64,000 nucleotides of DNA from contig JAJYPJ010000001.1 of NCBI GenBank assembly GCA_021795435.1, positions 1 through 64,000 of the forward strand, in the 5' to 3' direction. The stretch's first letter is position 1. Each line of letters opens with the position of its first letter. A model generated the notes under the pieces. That model did not search any database, was not told the DNA's origin, and worked only from the letters and a program-made list of their open reading frames with translations. This document shows, piece by piece, positions 24,498 to 33,385 of the stretch. The position numbers and the translations under genes were made by a program. This stretch comes from Pseudomonadota bacterium (GTDB taxonomy: Bacteria > Pseudomonadota > Gammaproteobacteria > Xanthomonadales > Rhodanobacteraceae).

Positions 24498-25874
24498 ATG
24501 TTCGAGACATTGACCCAGCGCCTCGGCGCGACGATGGAGCGGCTCCGCGGTCGCGGACGGCTGACCGAGGAGAACATCCGGGAAAGCCTGCGTGAAGTGC
24601 GGATCGCCTTGCTCGAGGCCGACGTGGCCCTGCCGGTGGTCCAGGCCCTGATCGAGCGCGTCAAGGTGCGTGCCGTCGGTCAGGAGGTTCTGAAGAGCCT
24701 GACACCCGGCCAGGCCTTGGTGAAAGTCGTGCGGGACGAGCTGACCACGCTCATGGGCAGCAGCAACGCGGTGCTGGATCTGGCGGCCACGCCACCGGCC
24801 GTGGTGTTGATGGCAGGGCTGCAGGGAGCCGGCAAGACGACCACCGCAGCGAAATTGGCGCGCTTCCTCAGCGAGCGCAGCCGAAAGAAGGTACTGCTGG
24901 TCAGTTGTGACATCTATCGTCCTGCTGCGATCGAGCAATTGCGCCTGCTGGCCGATCAGGTCGGCGTCGGTTTCGTTCCAGCGGCCGAGGGCGCCGGTCC
25001 CGTGGAGATCGCGCGAGCCGCCCTCGAGCGGGCGCGTCGTGAAGTGGCTGACGTGCTGATCGTGGACACGGCGGGGCGTCTGGCCATCGATGCGGAGATG
25101 ATGCAAGAGATCAAGGCATTGCATGCCGCGCTGAAGCCGGTCGAGACCTTGTTCGTGGTCGATGCCATGACGGGCCAGGATGCCGCCGTGACCGCCAAGG
25201 CGTTTGCGGAGGCATTGCCGCTGACGGGCGTTGTCCTGACGAAGACCGATGGCGACGCGCGCGGAGGTGCAGCCCTGTCGGTCCGCTATGTCACGGGCCG
25301 TCCGATCAAGTTCCTCGGCGCCGGCGAGAAGACCGAGGCGCTGGAGCCTTTCCATCCAGATCGGCTTGCGCAACGGATCCTCGGAATGGGCGACGTCCTC
25401 AGCTTGGTCGAGGAGGTCGAGCGCAAGGTTGACCAGGACAAAGCCCAGCAGCTGGCCATGAAGGTGGCGAAAGGCAAGCGCTTTGACCTCAACGACATGA
25501 AGGACCAGTTGCAGCAAATGCTCAACATGGGCGGTCTCGCCGGGCTGATGGACAAGTTGCCCGGCGTTTCGGGCTTGCCGGAGAGTGTCAAATCGAAGGT
25601 CAACGACCGCGAGGTACATCGCATGATCGCCGTGATCGACTCGATGACGCGAAAGGAGAGGCGGCACCCCGACCTGCTCAACGGATCGCGGCGGGCCCGG
25701 GTGGCCCGCGGTTCCGGCACGCAACCTGCCGATGTCAATCGCCTGCTCAAGCAATACCAGCAGATGGAAAAAATGATGTCCAAGATTTCGCGCGGCGGCA
25801 TCAAGGGGATGATGCGCCAGATGCAGGGCGCTCTCCGGGGCGGTGGCTTGCCGCCCGGCATGGGGCCGCGCTGA
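24498..25874 (+). CDS. ffh: Signal recognition particle protein Ffh
   Basis: GTPase subunit of the SRP that targets membrane proteins co-translationally, 458 residues. The N domain begins MFETLTQRLGATMERLRGRG. The G domain has the P loop GLQGAGKTTTAAK at about 107, SCDIYRPAAIEQL, DTAGRLAID and TKTDGDARGGAALS. The Met-rich M domain includes MLNMGGLAGLMDKLPG and the C-terminal GGIKGMMRQMQG. The true start is ATG 24498; the frame is open back to 24252 but overlaps the divergent gene. The GT2 gene follows after 64 bases. Confidence 0.98.
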   Translation: MFETLTQRLGATMERLRGRGRLTEENIRESLREVRIALLEADVALPVVQALIERVKVRAVGQEVLKSLTPGQALVKVVRDELTTLMGSSNAVLDLAATPPAVVLMAGLQGAGKTTTAAKLARFLSERSRKKVLLVSCDIYRPAAIEQLRLLADQVGVGFVPAAEGAGPVEIARAALERARREVADVLIVDTAGRLAIDAEMMQEIKALHAALKPVETLFVVDAMTGQDAAVTAKAFAEALPLTGVVLTKTDGDARGGAALSVRYVTGRPIKFLGAGEKTEALEPFHPDRLAQRILGMGDVLSLVEEVERKVDQDKAQQLAMKVAKGKRFDLNDMKDQLQQMLNMGGLAGLMDKLPGVSGLPESVKSKVNDREVHRMIAVIDSMTRKERRHPDLLNGSRRARVARGSGTQPADVNRLLKQYQQMEKMMSKISRGGIKGMMRQMQGALRGGGLPPGMGPR

Positions 25875-25938
25875 TCATGGCGATCGCGGTCGAAGGGTGC
25901 TGCGCCCAGCCAGTCGTCACCAGCCTGAGGTCGACGGA

Positions 25939-26928
25939 GTGAGTTCCTCCGCGATGCCTGGGTCACTCTGGGTGCTGGTGCCCCTGTTCAATGAAGTCGA
26001 GGTGCTGCCTGAGCTGCAGCGACGCTTGGGCGCCGTGCTCGATACGGTGGGTCTCGTCGGGCGCGTCCTTTACGTGGACGACGGCAGCCGTGACGGCAGT
26101 TGGGTGCAGGTATGTGCATTCGCAGCTGCCGATCCCCGCGTTCGCGGACTCCGCCTCAGTCGCAATTTTGGCAAGGAAATTGCGATGACGGCGGGACTGG
26201 ATGCACTGGCGCAGGTCGATGACCTCGTCGCCTGCGTGGTGATCGACGCGGACCTGCAGGACCCCCCGGAGCTCATCCCCGAGTTGGTTGCGCGGTGGCG
26301 AGAGGGCCACGACATGGTCTATGCGACCCGCAGGCAGCGATTGGGGGAAGGGCGCATCAAGCGCCTGACAGCCGCTCTGTTTTACCGAGTGATGGCACGG
26401 TTGTCAGCCACTCGCGTGCCCAGGGACACCGGTGATTTCCGACTCCTGTCGGCGCGTGCCTTGCGCGCGATGGCGGGCTTGCGCGAGCGCCAGCGATTCA
26501 TGAAGGGACTGTTCGCATGGATTGGCTATCCGCAGGCGCAGGTGCTTTACGACCGTGCTCCGCGGGCAGCCGGCCGCACCAAATGGAACTATGGGAAGCT
26601 ATGGCGCTTCGCAGTGGAGGGCATCACGTCGTTTTCGACGCTGCCGCTGCGGTTAGCCACGTGGGTTGGCCTGCTGACGTCGCTGTTGGCCTTCGGCTAT
26701 GGCGGCTGGATCGTGCTCAAGGTGTTGATCTGGGGCATCCGCGTCCCTGGCTATGCCTCGCTCATGGTGGTCATCCTTGTGCTGGGAGGCCTGCAATTGC
26801 TGGCCCTGGGCATCATTGGCGAATACGTTGGCCGCACCTACCTTGAGGCCAAGCAGCGACCGTTGTACCTCGTCCAGGACCACACACAACCGGTCGTGGA
26901 CCGGCCAGCGTCGACAGCGCAGCCATGA
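25939..26928 (+). CDS. Polyprenyl-phosphate glycosyltransferase, GT2 (GtrB/ArnC-like)
   Basis: A 329-residue GT2 enzyme expected to move a sugar from a nucleotide donor to undecaprenyl phosphate on the cytoplasmic face. Key parts are VLVPLFNEVEVLPEL, VDDGSRDGSW, the metal-binding DADLQDPPELIPEL and the acceptor-region QRFMKGLFAWIG, then two C-terminal transmembrane helices. GTG 25939 is chosen because GAGG stands eight bases before it; ATG 25954 has no such site. Its stop overlaps the next gene (ATGATG), an ArnT-like transferase, so the pair probably make and use a lipid-linked sugar. The rest of an arn operon is absent. Confidence 0.9.
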   Translation: MSSSAMPGSLWVLVPLFNEVEVLPELQRRLGAVLDTVGLVGRVLYVDDGSRDGSWVQVCAFAAADPRVRGLRLSRNFGKEIAMTAGLDALAQVDDLVACVVIDADLQDPPELIPELVARWREGHDMVYATRRQRLGEGRIKRLTAALFYRVMARLSATRVPRDTGDFRLLSARALRAMAGLRERQRFMKGLFAWIGYPQAQVLYDRAPRAAGRTKWNYGKLWRFAVEGITSFSTLPLRLATWVGLLTSLLAFGYGGWIVLKVLIWGIRVPGYASLMVVILVLGGLQLLALGIIGEYVGRTYLEAKQRPLYLVQDHTQPVVDRPASTAQP

Positions 26929-28727
26929 TGTCCGCGTCCAAGCGTCGCGTCTGGGTTGGGGCGCTCCTGCTTGCGTGGCTGGTGCTCTGGTTCGCTGGCG
27001 TCCAGTCGCGCGTGCTTCTCGAGCCGGACGAGGGTCGCTACGCCGAAGTGCCACGCGAGATGGTGGCGACCGCCAACTGGGTCACCCCCCGATACGATGG
27101 AGTCTTGTTCTTCGACAAGCCGGCGCTGCAATACTGGGGGACGGCGATTGCTTACGAGGCATTTGGCGTCCACAACTGGACCGCCCGGCTATGGGAACTT
27201 CTCACCGGCCTGATGACCCTGGTCATGGTGGGATGGGCCGGAACCCGCGCGTTCGGGCGCGTCGCAGGCTGGGGAGCGGCCGGGGTGCTGGGGAGCAGCC
27301 TCCTCTGGATCGTCGGAAGTCACATCGCCACGCTGGACGTGGGCGTGGCGGCGTTCCTCGGGCTGGCATTGTGCGCATTCATCCTCGCACAATTGCCGGA
27401 TACGGGTCCGCGCGCGCGTCGCGCGTGGATGTTGGCGACCTGGGCCGCCATGGCCGCGGCATTTCTGTCGAAGGGTCTGATCGGGATCGTCTTCCCGGGC
27501 GGCGCGTTGTTTTTCTACATGGTGTGGACCCGGCAGTGGGCATTGCTGCGGCGCATGGAATGGGCGTTGGGCCTCCCGCTGTTCCTCTTGCTGGCCCTGC
27601 CTTGGTTCGTGGCCGTCCAGTTGCGTCACGGCCAGTTCCTCGATTACTTCTTTGTACGCCAGCAGTTCACGCGGTTCCTCACCGACCGGGACGATCGCCA
27701 GCAACCCCTGTGGTTCTTCCTGCCAGTGCTGGTGGTTGGCTTCTTCCCCTGGCTGGCGCTCCTGCCGGCGGCACTGAAGCGTCCTCAGCCGCAGACGGGT
27801 TTCGACGCGCGCAAGCTGTTGTGGATCTGGACGCTGATGATCTTCGTTTTTTTCAGCGTTTCGCATTCCAAGTTGCCCCTGTACTTGCTCCCGGTTTTTC
27901 CCGCCGTGGCGTTGCTGCTCGGCGACACGATCGCGCGAGGCTCGAACCGCGTCCTGGGTTTGGCTTTGGGCGCTGCCGCTGCGATGTTGCTGCTGGCGGT
28001 TCCGGTCGCGCTGCGCCAGCACGTGCCGGCAGACCTGGCGCTGCTGGCCCCCGCTTTCCGGGGATACATGCGGTCGCTGGCCATGGCGATGGGCGTTGCT
28101 GCGTTAATGCTGACGACGGCAGCGGTGCTCGGTTGGCGAGAGCGCCGCCTGGCGAGCATCGGCGTGGCGTCTTTTGCCGGGCTCGGCCTGCTGCAGGCGG
28201 CGCTGATGGGGTTCCAGGCGCTGGCACCCGCCTATTCGGCCGCTCCGCTGGCCCGGGCCATCTCTCCATGGCTCAAGTCCGGCACGCCCATCTATATGGT
28301 TGACACGCTTCAGCGCGGATTGCCCTTCTACATCCGGCGCCCCGTGATCTTGGTCGGACAGGCGCCTTACGATCTGCGGGACGGATTGCGCTGGGAACCC
28401 TGGCGGCTTATGCCGCAACAGGCCTTCCTGCGGCGATGGCGCCATCAACCCGGGGCATTGGCCGTCATTGCCCCCGATGCGCTGGTCGCCTTGCGTCGGC
28501 AGGGCATGCCCATGCACCAATTGGCGCATTCCCCGCGATGGATCCTGATCCGCCGGCCCGCTGCGAACGCGTTACGCGCCATGGATAATCGACCGTTCAC
28601 CGCAGCCCAAGCCGTCGTATGTCCGCCAAAGTCCAAGTCCGCCGATCCGTCATCCACGGTCGGGGCGTGTTTGCACGCGCCGCAATCCCGGCGGGTACGC
28701 ACATTCTTGACTACAAGGGGCGGCTGA
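26925..28727 (+). CDS. ArnT/PMT-like (GT39/GT83) glycosyltransferase, unusual overlapping 3' end
   Basis: A 600-residue integral membrane protein with about twelve helices. The first periplasmic loop carries the catalytic acidic motif LEPDEGRYAEVPREM and FFDKPALQYW, as in ArnT (lipid A aminoarabinose transferase) and related PMT_2 enzymes. It would take sugar from an undecaprenyl carrier made by the preceding GT2. The recognisable domain seems to finish near 28560 (SPRWILIRRP); the last 50 or so residues are Ser/Arg/Pro-rich and overlap the SET-domain gene by 109 bases in another frame. That tail may be a read-through extension caused by a lost stop codon, or a sequencing error. Confidence 0.87.
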   Translation: MMSASKRRVWVGALLLAWLVLWFAGVQSRVLLEPDEGRYAEVPREMVATANWVTPRYDGVLFFDKPALQYWGTAIAYEAFGVHNWTARLWELLTGLMTLVMVGWAGTRAFGRVAGWGAAGVLGSSLLWIVGSHIATLDVGVAAFLGLALCAFILAQLPDTGPRARRAWMLATWAAMAAAFLSKGLIGIVFPGGALFFYMVWTRQWALLRRMEWALGLPLFLLLALPWFVAVQLRHGQFLDYFFVRQQFTRFLTDRDDRQQPLWFFLPVLVVGFFPWLALLPAALKRPQPQTGFDARKLLWIWTLMIFVFFSVSHSKLPLYLLPVFPAVALLLGDTIARGSNRVLGLALGAAAAMLLLAVPVALRQHVPADLALLAPAFRGYMRSLAMAMGVAALMLTTAAVLGWRERRLASIGVASFAGLGLLQAALMGFQALAPAYSAAPLARAISPWLKSGTPIYMVDTLQRGLPFYIRRPVILVGQAPYDLRDGLRWEPWRLMPQQAFLRRWRHQPGALAVIAPDALVALRRQGMPMHQLAHSPRWILIRRPAANALRAMDNRPFTAAQAVVCPPKSKSADPSSTVGACLHAPQSRRVRTFLTTRGG

Positions 28728-29086
28728 TCACTCATGCGCGGGCTGATCGCGTGTACGGTGATGGGGCGGAAAGCGGCCATACGTTCCTGTTCGCGCTCAA
28801 TCGCCGCTACATCGTCGACGCCACCGTCGGTGGCAACGCAGCGAGGTGGATCAACCATAGCTGCACACCCAATTGTCAGGCGGTCATCGTCCATCACGCC
28901 GATGGCAATCCCCGACGCGACCGCATCGTCATCGAGGCACTGCGCGACATCGCGCCTGGCGAGGAGCTGACCTATAACTATGGCATCGTTCTGGATGTCC
29001 GCCACACCACTCGCTTGAAGAAGCTCTGGGCCTGCCATTGCGGCTCGCCCGCGTGCACCGGCACGCTGCTGCAACCAAAGTATTGA
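28619..29086 (+). CDS. SET-domain protein-lysine methyltransferase
   Basis: A 155-residue stand-alone SET domain using S-adenosylmethionine. The expected motifs are in order: SVIHGRGVFARAAIPAG (10-26), the catalytic pocket INHSCTPNCQ (78-87), EELTYNYG (115-122), and a post-SET zinc site CHCGSPACTG (Cys139, 141, 146, with the SET Cys as likely fourth ligand). Small SET proteins of this sort occur in Xanthomonadales and Legionella; bacterial substrates are mostly unknown. It begins inside the ArnT-like frame, and its first motif needs this early start, so the 109-base overlap is probably real. No Shine-Dalgarno is present. Confidence 0.88.
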   Translation: MSAKVQVRRSVIHGRGVFARAAIPAGTHILDYKGRLITHARADRVYGDGAESGHTFLFALNRRYIVDATVGGNAARWINHSCTPNCQAVIVHHADGNPRRDRIVIEALRDIAPGEELTYNYGIVLDVRHTTRLKKLWACHCGSPACTGTLLQPKY

Positions 29087-29163
29087 GCCGGGTCGACGGC
29101 TGCCTGCTTGTGGCGTCCCTCGGCGCGGCCTAGCGTTCTCTCCAACCCTGACGGGAGCCGGTC

Positions 29164-31233
29164 ATGCCGCAACGTCGTAGCAACCTGGAATCTGGACTGG
29201 CGGGAGCCGGCGCGCCCGGCGCTGCTACTGGCGATGAAGGCAAGCGTGGCATGGACGTCCGAGACATGATCGCCATGGACCGCGTTGGGACACCTCAGAT
29301 AGGTGTCGACCCGCGCTGGGTGCTGTTTGACCTGCGGACCATGGATCTGGAGACCAACCGGGCTGTTTCGAGTGTGTGGATGCTTGATGGCGACGACACG
29401 GACCTGCCTCCAAGGCGCCTCGTCGAGGGCAGCCATGCGCGCTGGTCCGCGGACGGAAGGGACGTTTTCTATCTTGCCAAGGCAGGTGATCGGACGCAGG
29501 TGTTTCGGATCCGCTTGTCCGATGGAATACCGATCCAGGTCACGGACATCGGTGTCGACGTCGAAGGCTTTCGCGTCTCTCCCGATGGCGAGCATCTCGT
29601 GGTTGCACTCTCGGTATTCACCGATTGCGACGGCGACATCAGTCGGACTTGCGATCGCCTTGCGAAGCAGAGCGCCAGCGCGGCAGGCGGTCGTGTTTAC
29701 GACCGCCTGTTCGTACGCCACTGGGATCGCTGGTCCGATGGGCGACGCAGCCAGCTATTCGCGGTCGTACTCGGCGCGGACGGGAAGGCCACCGGGACGC
29801 CCAAACTACTGACGCGCGGGATCGATGGCGACGTTCCATCCAGGCCGTTTGGCGACGATACCGACTATGGCTTCTCGGCCGATGGGGCGATGCTTTATTT
29901 CAGCGCACGCATTGCGCGACATGACGAGCCGTGGAGTACCAATTTCGATATCTACCGCGTACCCGTTCGCGATGGCGGGACGCCCGAGAATCTGACTCCC
30001 GACAATCCCGCGTGGGATAGCCACCCGTTGGCTTCTCCCGACGGATCCATCCTTTATTACCTGGCGATGAGGCGTCCGGGATTCGAAGCCGACCGATTCG
30101 GCATCATGGCGCTGGACCTCGGCAGCGGCATGCGCCGCGAAGTTGCCCCGGCATGGGACCGTTCCGCGGGTCCGCTGGGCATCAGCCCGGATGGGCGAAC
30201 GCTTTACACAACGGCGGACGACACTGGACAGCATCCCTTGTTTTCAGTGGACGTCGCCGATGGGAAGGTGGAACGGCTCACGGGCGAGGGGACCGTTCGC
30301 GGGTTTGCGATCGATGGCCGGGGACGCATCGTTGCCAACTGGCAGGACTTCACGCATCCAGCGGAGCTCTATCGCGTTGAGCCGGGTCAGGCGACTGTCG
30401 CCTTGACCCATTTCAACGCGAGGCGCGTCGCCGCGTTGCGCTTTGGCAAGGTTGAGTACTTCACTTTCAGGGGATGGAACGGCGAGAGCGTACAGGGTTT
30501 TGCGGCGGCCCCCGCCGATTGCGAGCCTGGGCGGAAGTACCCGGTCGCCTACCTGATCCATGGCGGTCCGCAGGGCGCATGGACCAATGAGTTCCACTAT
30601 CGTTGGAATCCCCAGGCTTATGCCGGCGCCGGATTCGCCGTGGTGGCCGTCAATTTCCATGGTTCAACCGGGTACGGACAGCCCTTCACCGATTCGATCT
30701 CGGGTGACTGGGGCGGCAAGCCGCTGACGGACCTCAAGCTCGGCTGGGCTGCGGCGCTGAGGACATTTTCGTTTCTCGATCGCAACCGTGCCTGCGCCTT
30801 GGGGGCCAGCTACGGCGGCTTCATGGTCTATTGGATGGCTGGCGTGTGGAACAAGCCTTGGCGGTGCTTCGTCGACCATGACGGTGTGTTTGACACCCGC
30901 AGCATGTACTACACGACCGATGAGCTCTGGTTCGAGGAGTGGGAAAAGCGCGGGACCGAGTACGAACATCCTCGCCACTTCGAACGTTTCAATCCCATGC
31001 GCTACGTCAAGGACTGGCGCGTACCGATGCTGGTGGTGCATGGCGGACTGGACTTCCGCATCCCCGATACGCAGGGGTTGGCGGCGTTCACCGCACTGCA
31101 GCGGCGCGGCATTCCCAGCGAGTTCCTCCACTTTCCTGATGAGAATCACTGGGTCGTCAAGCCGGCCAACAGCATTCTTTGGCACGATACCGTCTTGAAC
31201 TGGATGAAACGCTGGACGGCGGGTGAAGCCTAG
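29164..31233 (+). CDS. Prolyl oligopeptidase family (S9) peptidase
   Basis: A 689-residue S9-family serine peptidase with an N-terminal beta-propeller (WD/PD40-like repeats such as ARWSADGRDVFYLAKAGD) and a C-terminal alpha/beta hydrolase. The triad is Ser549 in LGASYGGFM, Asp630 in VHGGLDFRI and His662 in DENHWVV. The HGGPQGAW oxyanion segment is present. It resembles dipeptidyl/acylaminoacyl peptidases that are usually exported, yet no signal peptide is visible: the N-terminus is Gly/Ala-rich and polar. ATG 29164 has a GGGAG site; ATG 29251 (MDVRDMIAMDRVG) fits the mature family start. It converges with an oligopeptide-transporter gene, which suggests peptide use. Confidence 0.92.
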   Translation: MPQRRSNLESGLAGAGAPGAATGDEGKRGMDVRDMIAMDRVGTPQIGVDPRWVLFDLRTMDLETNRAVSSVWMLDGDDTDLPPRRLVEGSHARWSADGRDVFYLAKAGDRTQVFRIRLSDGIPIQVTDIGVDVEGFRVSPDGEHLVVALSVFTDCDGDISRTCDRLAKQSASAAGGRVYDRLFVRHWDRWSDGRRSQLFAVVLGADGKATGTPKLLTRGIDGDVPSRPFGDDTDYGFSADGAMLYFSARIARHDEPWSTNFDIYRVPVRDGGTPENLTPDNPAWDSHPLASPDGSILYYLAMRRPGFEADRFGIMALDLGSGMRREVAPAWDRSAGPLGISPDGRTLYTTADDTGQHPLFSVDVADGKVERLTGEGTVRGFAIDGRGRIVANWQDFTHPAELYRVEPGQATVALTHFNARRVAALRFGKVEYFTFRGWNGESVQGFAAAPADCEPGRKYPVAYLIHGGPQGAWTNEFHYRWNPQAYAGAGFAVVAVNFHGSTGYGQPFTDSISGDWGGKPLTDLKLGWAAALRTFSFLDRNRACALGASYGGFMVYWMAGVWNKPWRCFVDHDGVFDTRSMYYTTDELWFEEWEKRGTEYEHPRHFERFNPMRYVKDWRVPMLVVHGGLDFRIPDTQGLAAFTALQRRGIPSEFLHFPDENHWVVKPANSILWHDTVLNWMKRWTAGEA

Positions 31234-31240
31234 GCACGGT

Positions 31241-33238
31241 CTAAGCCGCGCGCCGTGCGACCTTCAGCAGCCAGGCGTACATCGAAAACATCACCAGCGC
31301 GAATGCTATGCCGCCAAGCCACACGGCGGCGCCGGAAAAGTCGGACCCCACCAGCGCGAGCGGCGCATCCTTGCCGCTGAACACCACCAGCGCGGCGAGG
31401 GCGACGCCGATCAGGCTTTCACCAACGATCATGCCACTGGCCAGCAACACCCCGAGCTGCTTGGTCGCATCGGGCTTGCTCGTGCGGTCGGCGCGGCGGT
31501 CGAAGAACCATCCGGCGACTGCCCCCACGACGACCATGAGCGTCGTCGACGTCGGCAGGTAGATACCAAGGCCCACGGCCAATGGCGGCAGGCTGGCAGC
31601 CTTGCCGCTACGTGCCAGCAATTCGTCCGCCACGATGACGACGACTCCGATGAGGGCGCCGATACCGATCATGCTCCAATCGAGCCTGTGCTCGATGACG
31701 CCCTGTGCAAGTGCCGAAATCAGCGCTGCCTGCGGCGCTGCCAGCGCATGGGCGGGATTGGTGCCTGGCATGCCGGCGAAGCCATAGGCTTTCAGCAGCA
31801 GGTCCAGTACCGGCGGGATGACTGCTGCGCCGGCAATGACGCCGATCACCAGCGCGACCTGCTGCTTCCATGGCGTCGCATCGACCAGTTGGCCCGTCTT
31901 CAAGTCCTGGAGGTTGTTGTTGGCGATGGTTGCCACCGCGAAGACCACCGACGTGACGAACAGCGCGAAGGCAACGAGAGCTCCTTCCATGGACGATGGC
32001 AGCGCGGATGAAACACCGAGGACAAGCAGCAGCGCGGCAGCGATCACCACGAGGATGCCGACTCCCGACAACGGGCTGTTGGACGATCCAATCAGGCCGG
32101 CCATGTAGCCGCAGACGGCCGAAACGAAAAAGCTCATCAGCAGGATGAACACCAGGCCTCCAACAAGGAGCAACGCCAATTGCGCTCCAAGCCCCGCGGC
32201 CAGGCCGAAATGCACCAGCATCCAGCCGACCGGCAGAATACACAGTGCCGTGACGATGCCGACGATGCCGATGGGCAGATCCTGCTCGGTGCGCGGCAGT
32301 AGGTGGGACTGTCCCGATTTGCGCGTGCGCGCTGCGGCGATGGCACCGCGCAGGCCCGATGCCACTGGACCAATCAGTTTGGCCAGTGTCCAGATCGCCG
32401 CCACGCCGATCGTTCCCGCGCCGACGAAGCGCACGTGCGTGGCCCACATCGCCTGCGCGACGTCGCTGGCCGACCCTGCGGCAGGGTGAAGCCACGTGAA
32501 CGCGGGGACCAGTCCAGCCCATCCGATCAATGCCCCCACCAGCATTGATAGACCGACCCAAAGTCCCACCAGATGGCCTACCGCAAACAGTGCGAACGAC
32601 AAACTGAAATCGGCGCCCGTGGCGCCACGGTCGTTGCCGAATCGGAAGTAGGTCGCCACGTCGCTGGCAAAGACCCGTGTCGCCACCACCAATGCGAATC
32701 CGGCTGAAACCAGGGAGCTGGTGACAACCGCAACCAGGCCAGCCTTGTTTTCCCGTTCGGCGCTGCTGCCTTGGATGGCACTGCTGCCCACCTTGAGTAC
32801 CTCGGCGCAAGCGACACCTTCGGGATAGGGCAGGTCGATGCCCGTGACGAGTGCTCGCCGCAGCGGGATCGTGTACATCACCCCCAAAATGCCGCCCAAG
32901 GCGCATACGCCGAAGCTCATCCAGAACGGAAAGCCCGTCCACCAGCCCACCATCACCAGGCCGGGCAGCACGAAGATGATCGCAGACAACGTGCCGGCCG
33001 CCGAGGCCAACGTCTGCACGATGTTGTTTTCCTGCAGCGTGGTGCCGCCCAGACCCTTCAGCAGCGCCATCGAGATGACCGCTGCCGGTATCGAGGTGGC
33101 GAACGTCAGACCCGCCTTCAGGCCGAAGTACACGTTGGCGGCCGTGAACACGAGCGTGATGAGGATACCGAGGACGATCCCGCGCAGCGTAAATTCACGC
33201 ACCGGTGGCGTGCCGATGGCGGAGGTTGGGCTGGTCAT
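31241..33238 (-). CDS. OPT family oligopeptide transporter
   Basis: A 665-residue inner-membrane carrier with some 14-16 helices and the family signature LTFATSIPAAVISMALLK near residue 50, then NNIVQTLASAAGTLSA and YPEGVACAEVLKVG. The OPT family takes up small peptides or metal complexes with protons; this bacterial branch has not been defined biochemically in most species. GGGAG precedes ATG 33238. Its stop is only seven bases from that of the convergent S9 peptidase, and both may serve peptide nutrition (inference). Confidence 0.93.
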   Translation of the reverse strand: MTSPTSAIGTPPVREFTLRGIVLGILITLVFTAANVYFGLKAGLTFATSIPAAVISMALLKGLGGTTLQENNIVQTLASAAGTLSAIIFVLPGLVMVGWWTGFPFWMSFGVCALGGILGVMYTIPLRRALVTGIDLPYPEGVACAEVLKVGSSAIQGSSAERENKAGLVAVVTSSLVSAGFALVVATRVFASDVATYFRFGNDRGATGADFSLSFALFAVGHLVGLWVGLSMLVGALIGWAGLVPAFTWLHPAAGSASDVAQAMWATHVRFVGAGTIGVAAIWTLAKLIGPVASGLRGAIAAARTRKSGQSHLLPRTEQDLPIGIVGIVTALCILPVGWMLVHFGLAAGLGAQLALLLVGGLVFILLMSFFVSAVCGYMAGLIGSSNSPLSGVGILVVIAAALLLVLGVSSALPSSMEGALVAFALFVTSVVFAVATIANNNLQDLKTGQLVDATPWKQQVALVIGVIAGAAVIPPVLDLLLKAYGFAGMPGTNPAHALAAPQAALISALAQGVIEHRLDWSMIGIGALIGVVVIVADELLARSGKAASLPPLAVGLGIYLPTSTTLMVVVGAVAGWFFDRRADRTSKPDATKQLGVLLASGMIVGESLIGVALAALVVFSGKDAPLALVGSDFSGAAVWLGGIAFALVMFSMYAWLLKVARRAA

Positions 33239-33385
33239 GCGCAGACTCCCTTGGATGGCTGTTGCGGCGTCGTGTGGATCGGCGACGAGCGGAGGGTAAC
33301 CGATGAGGCGGGAGGCTTGGCGACTTGCCGGGCCCTCTATGCGCAGGGGAGCTGGATTGATCTCCCGGCCTTGCTCGCAGCGTGG

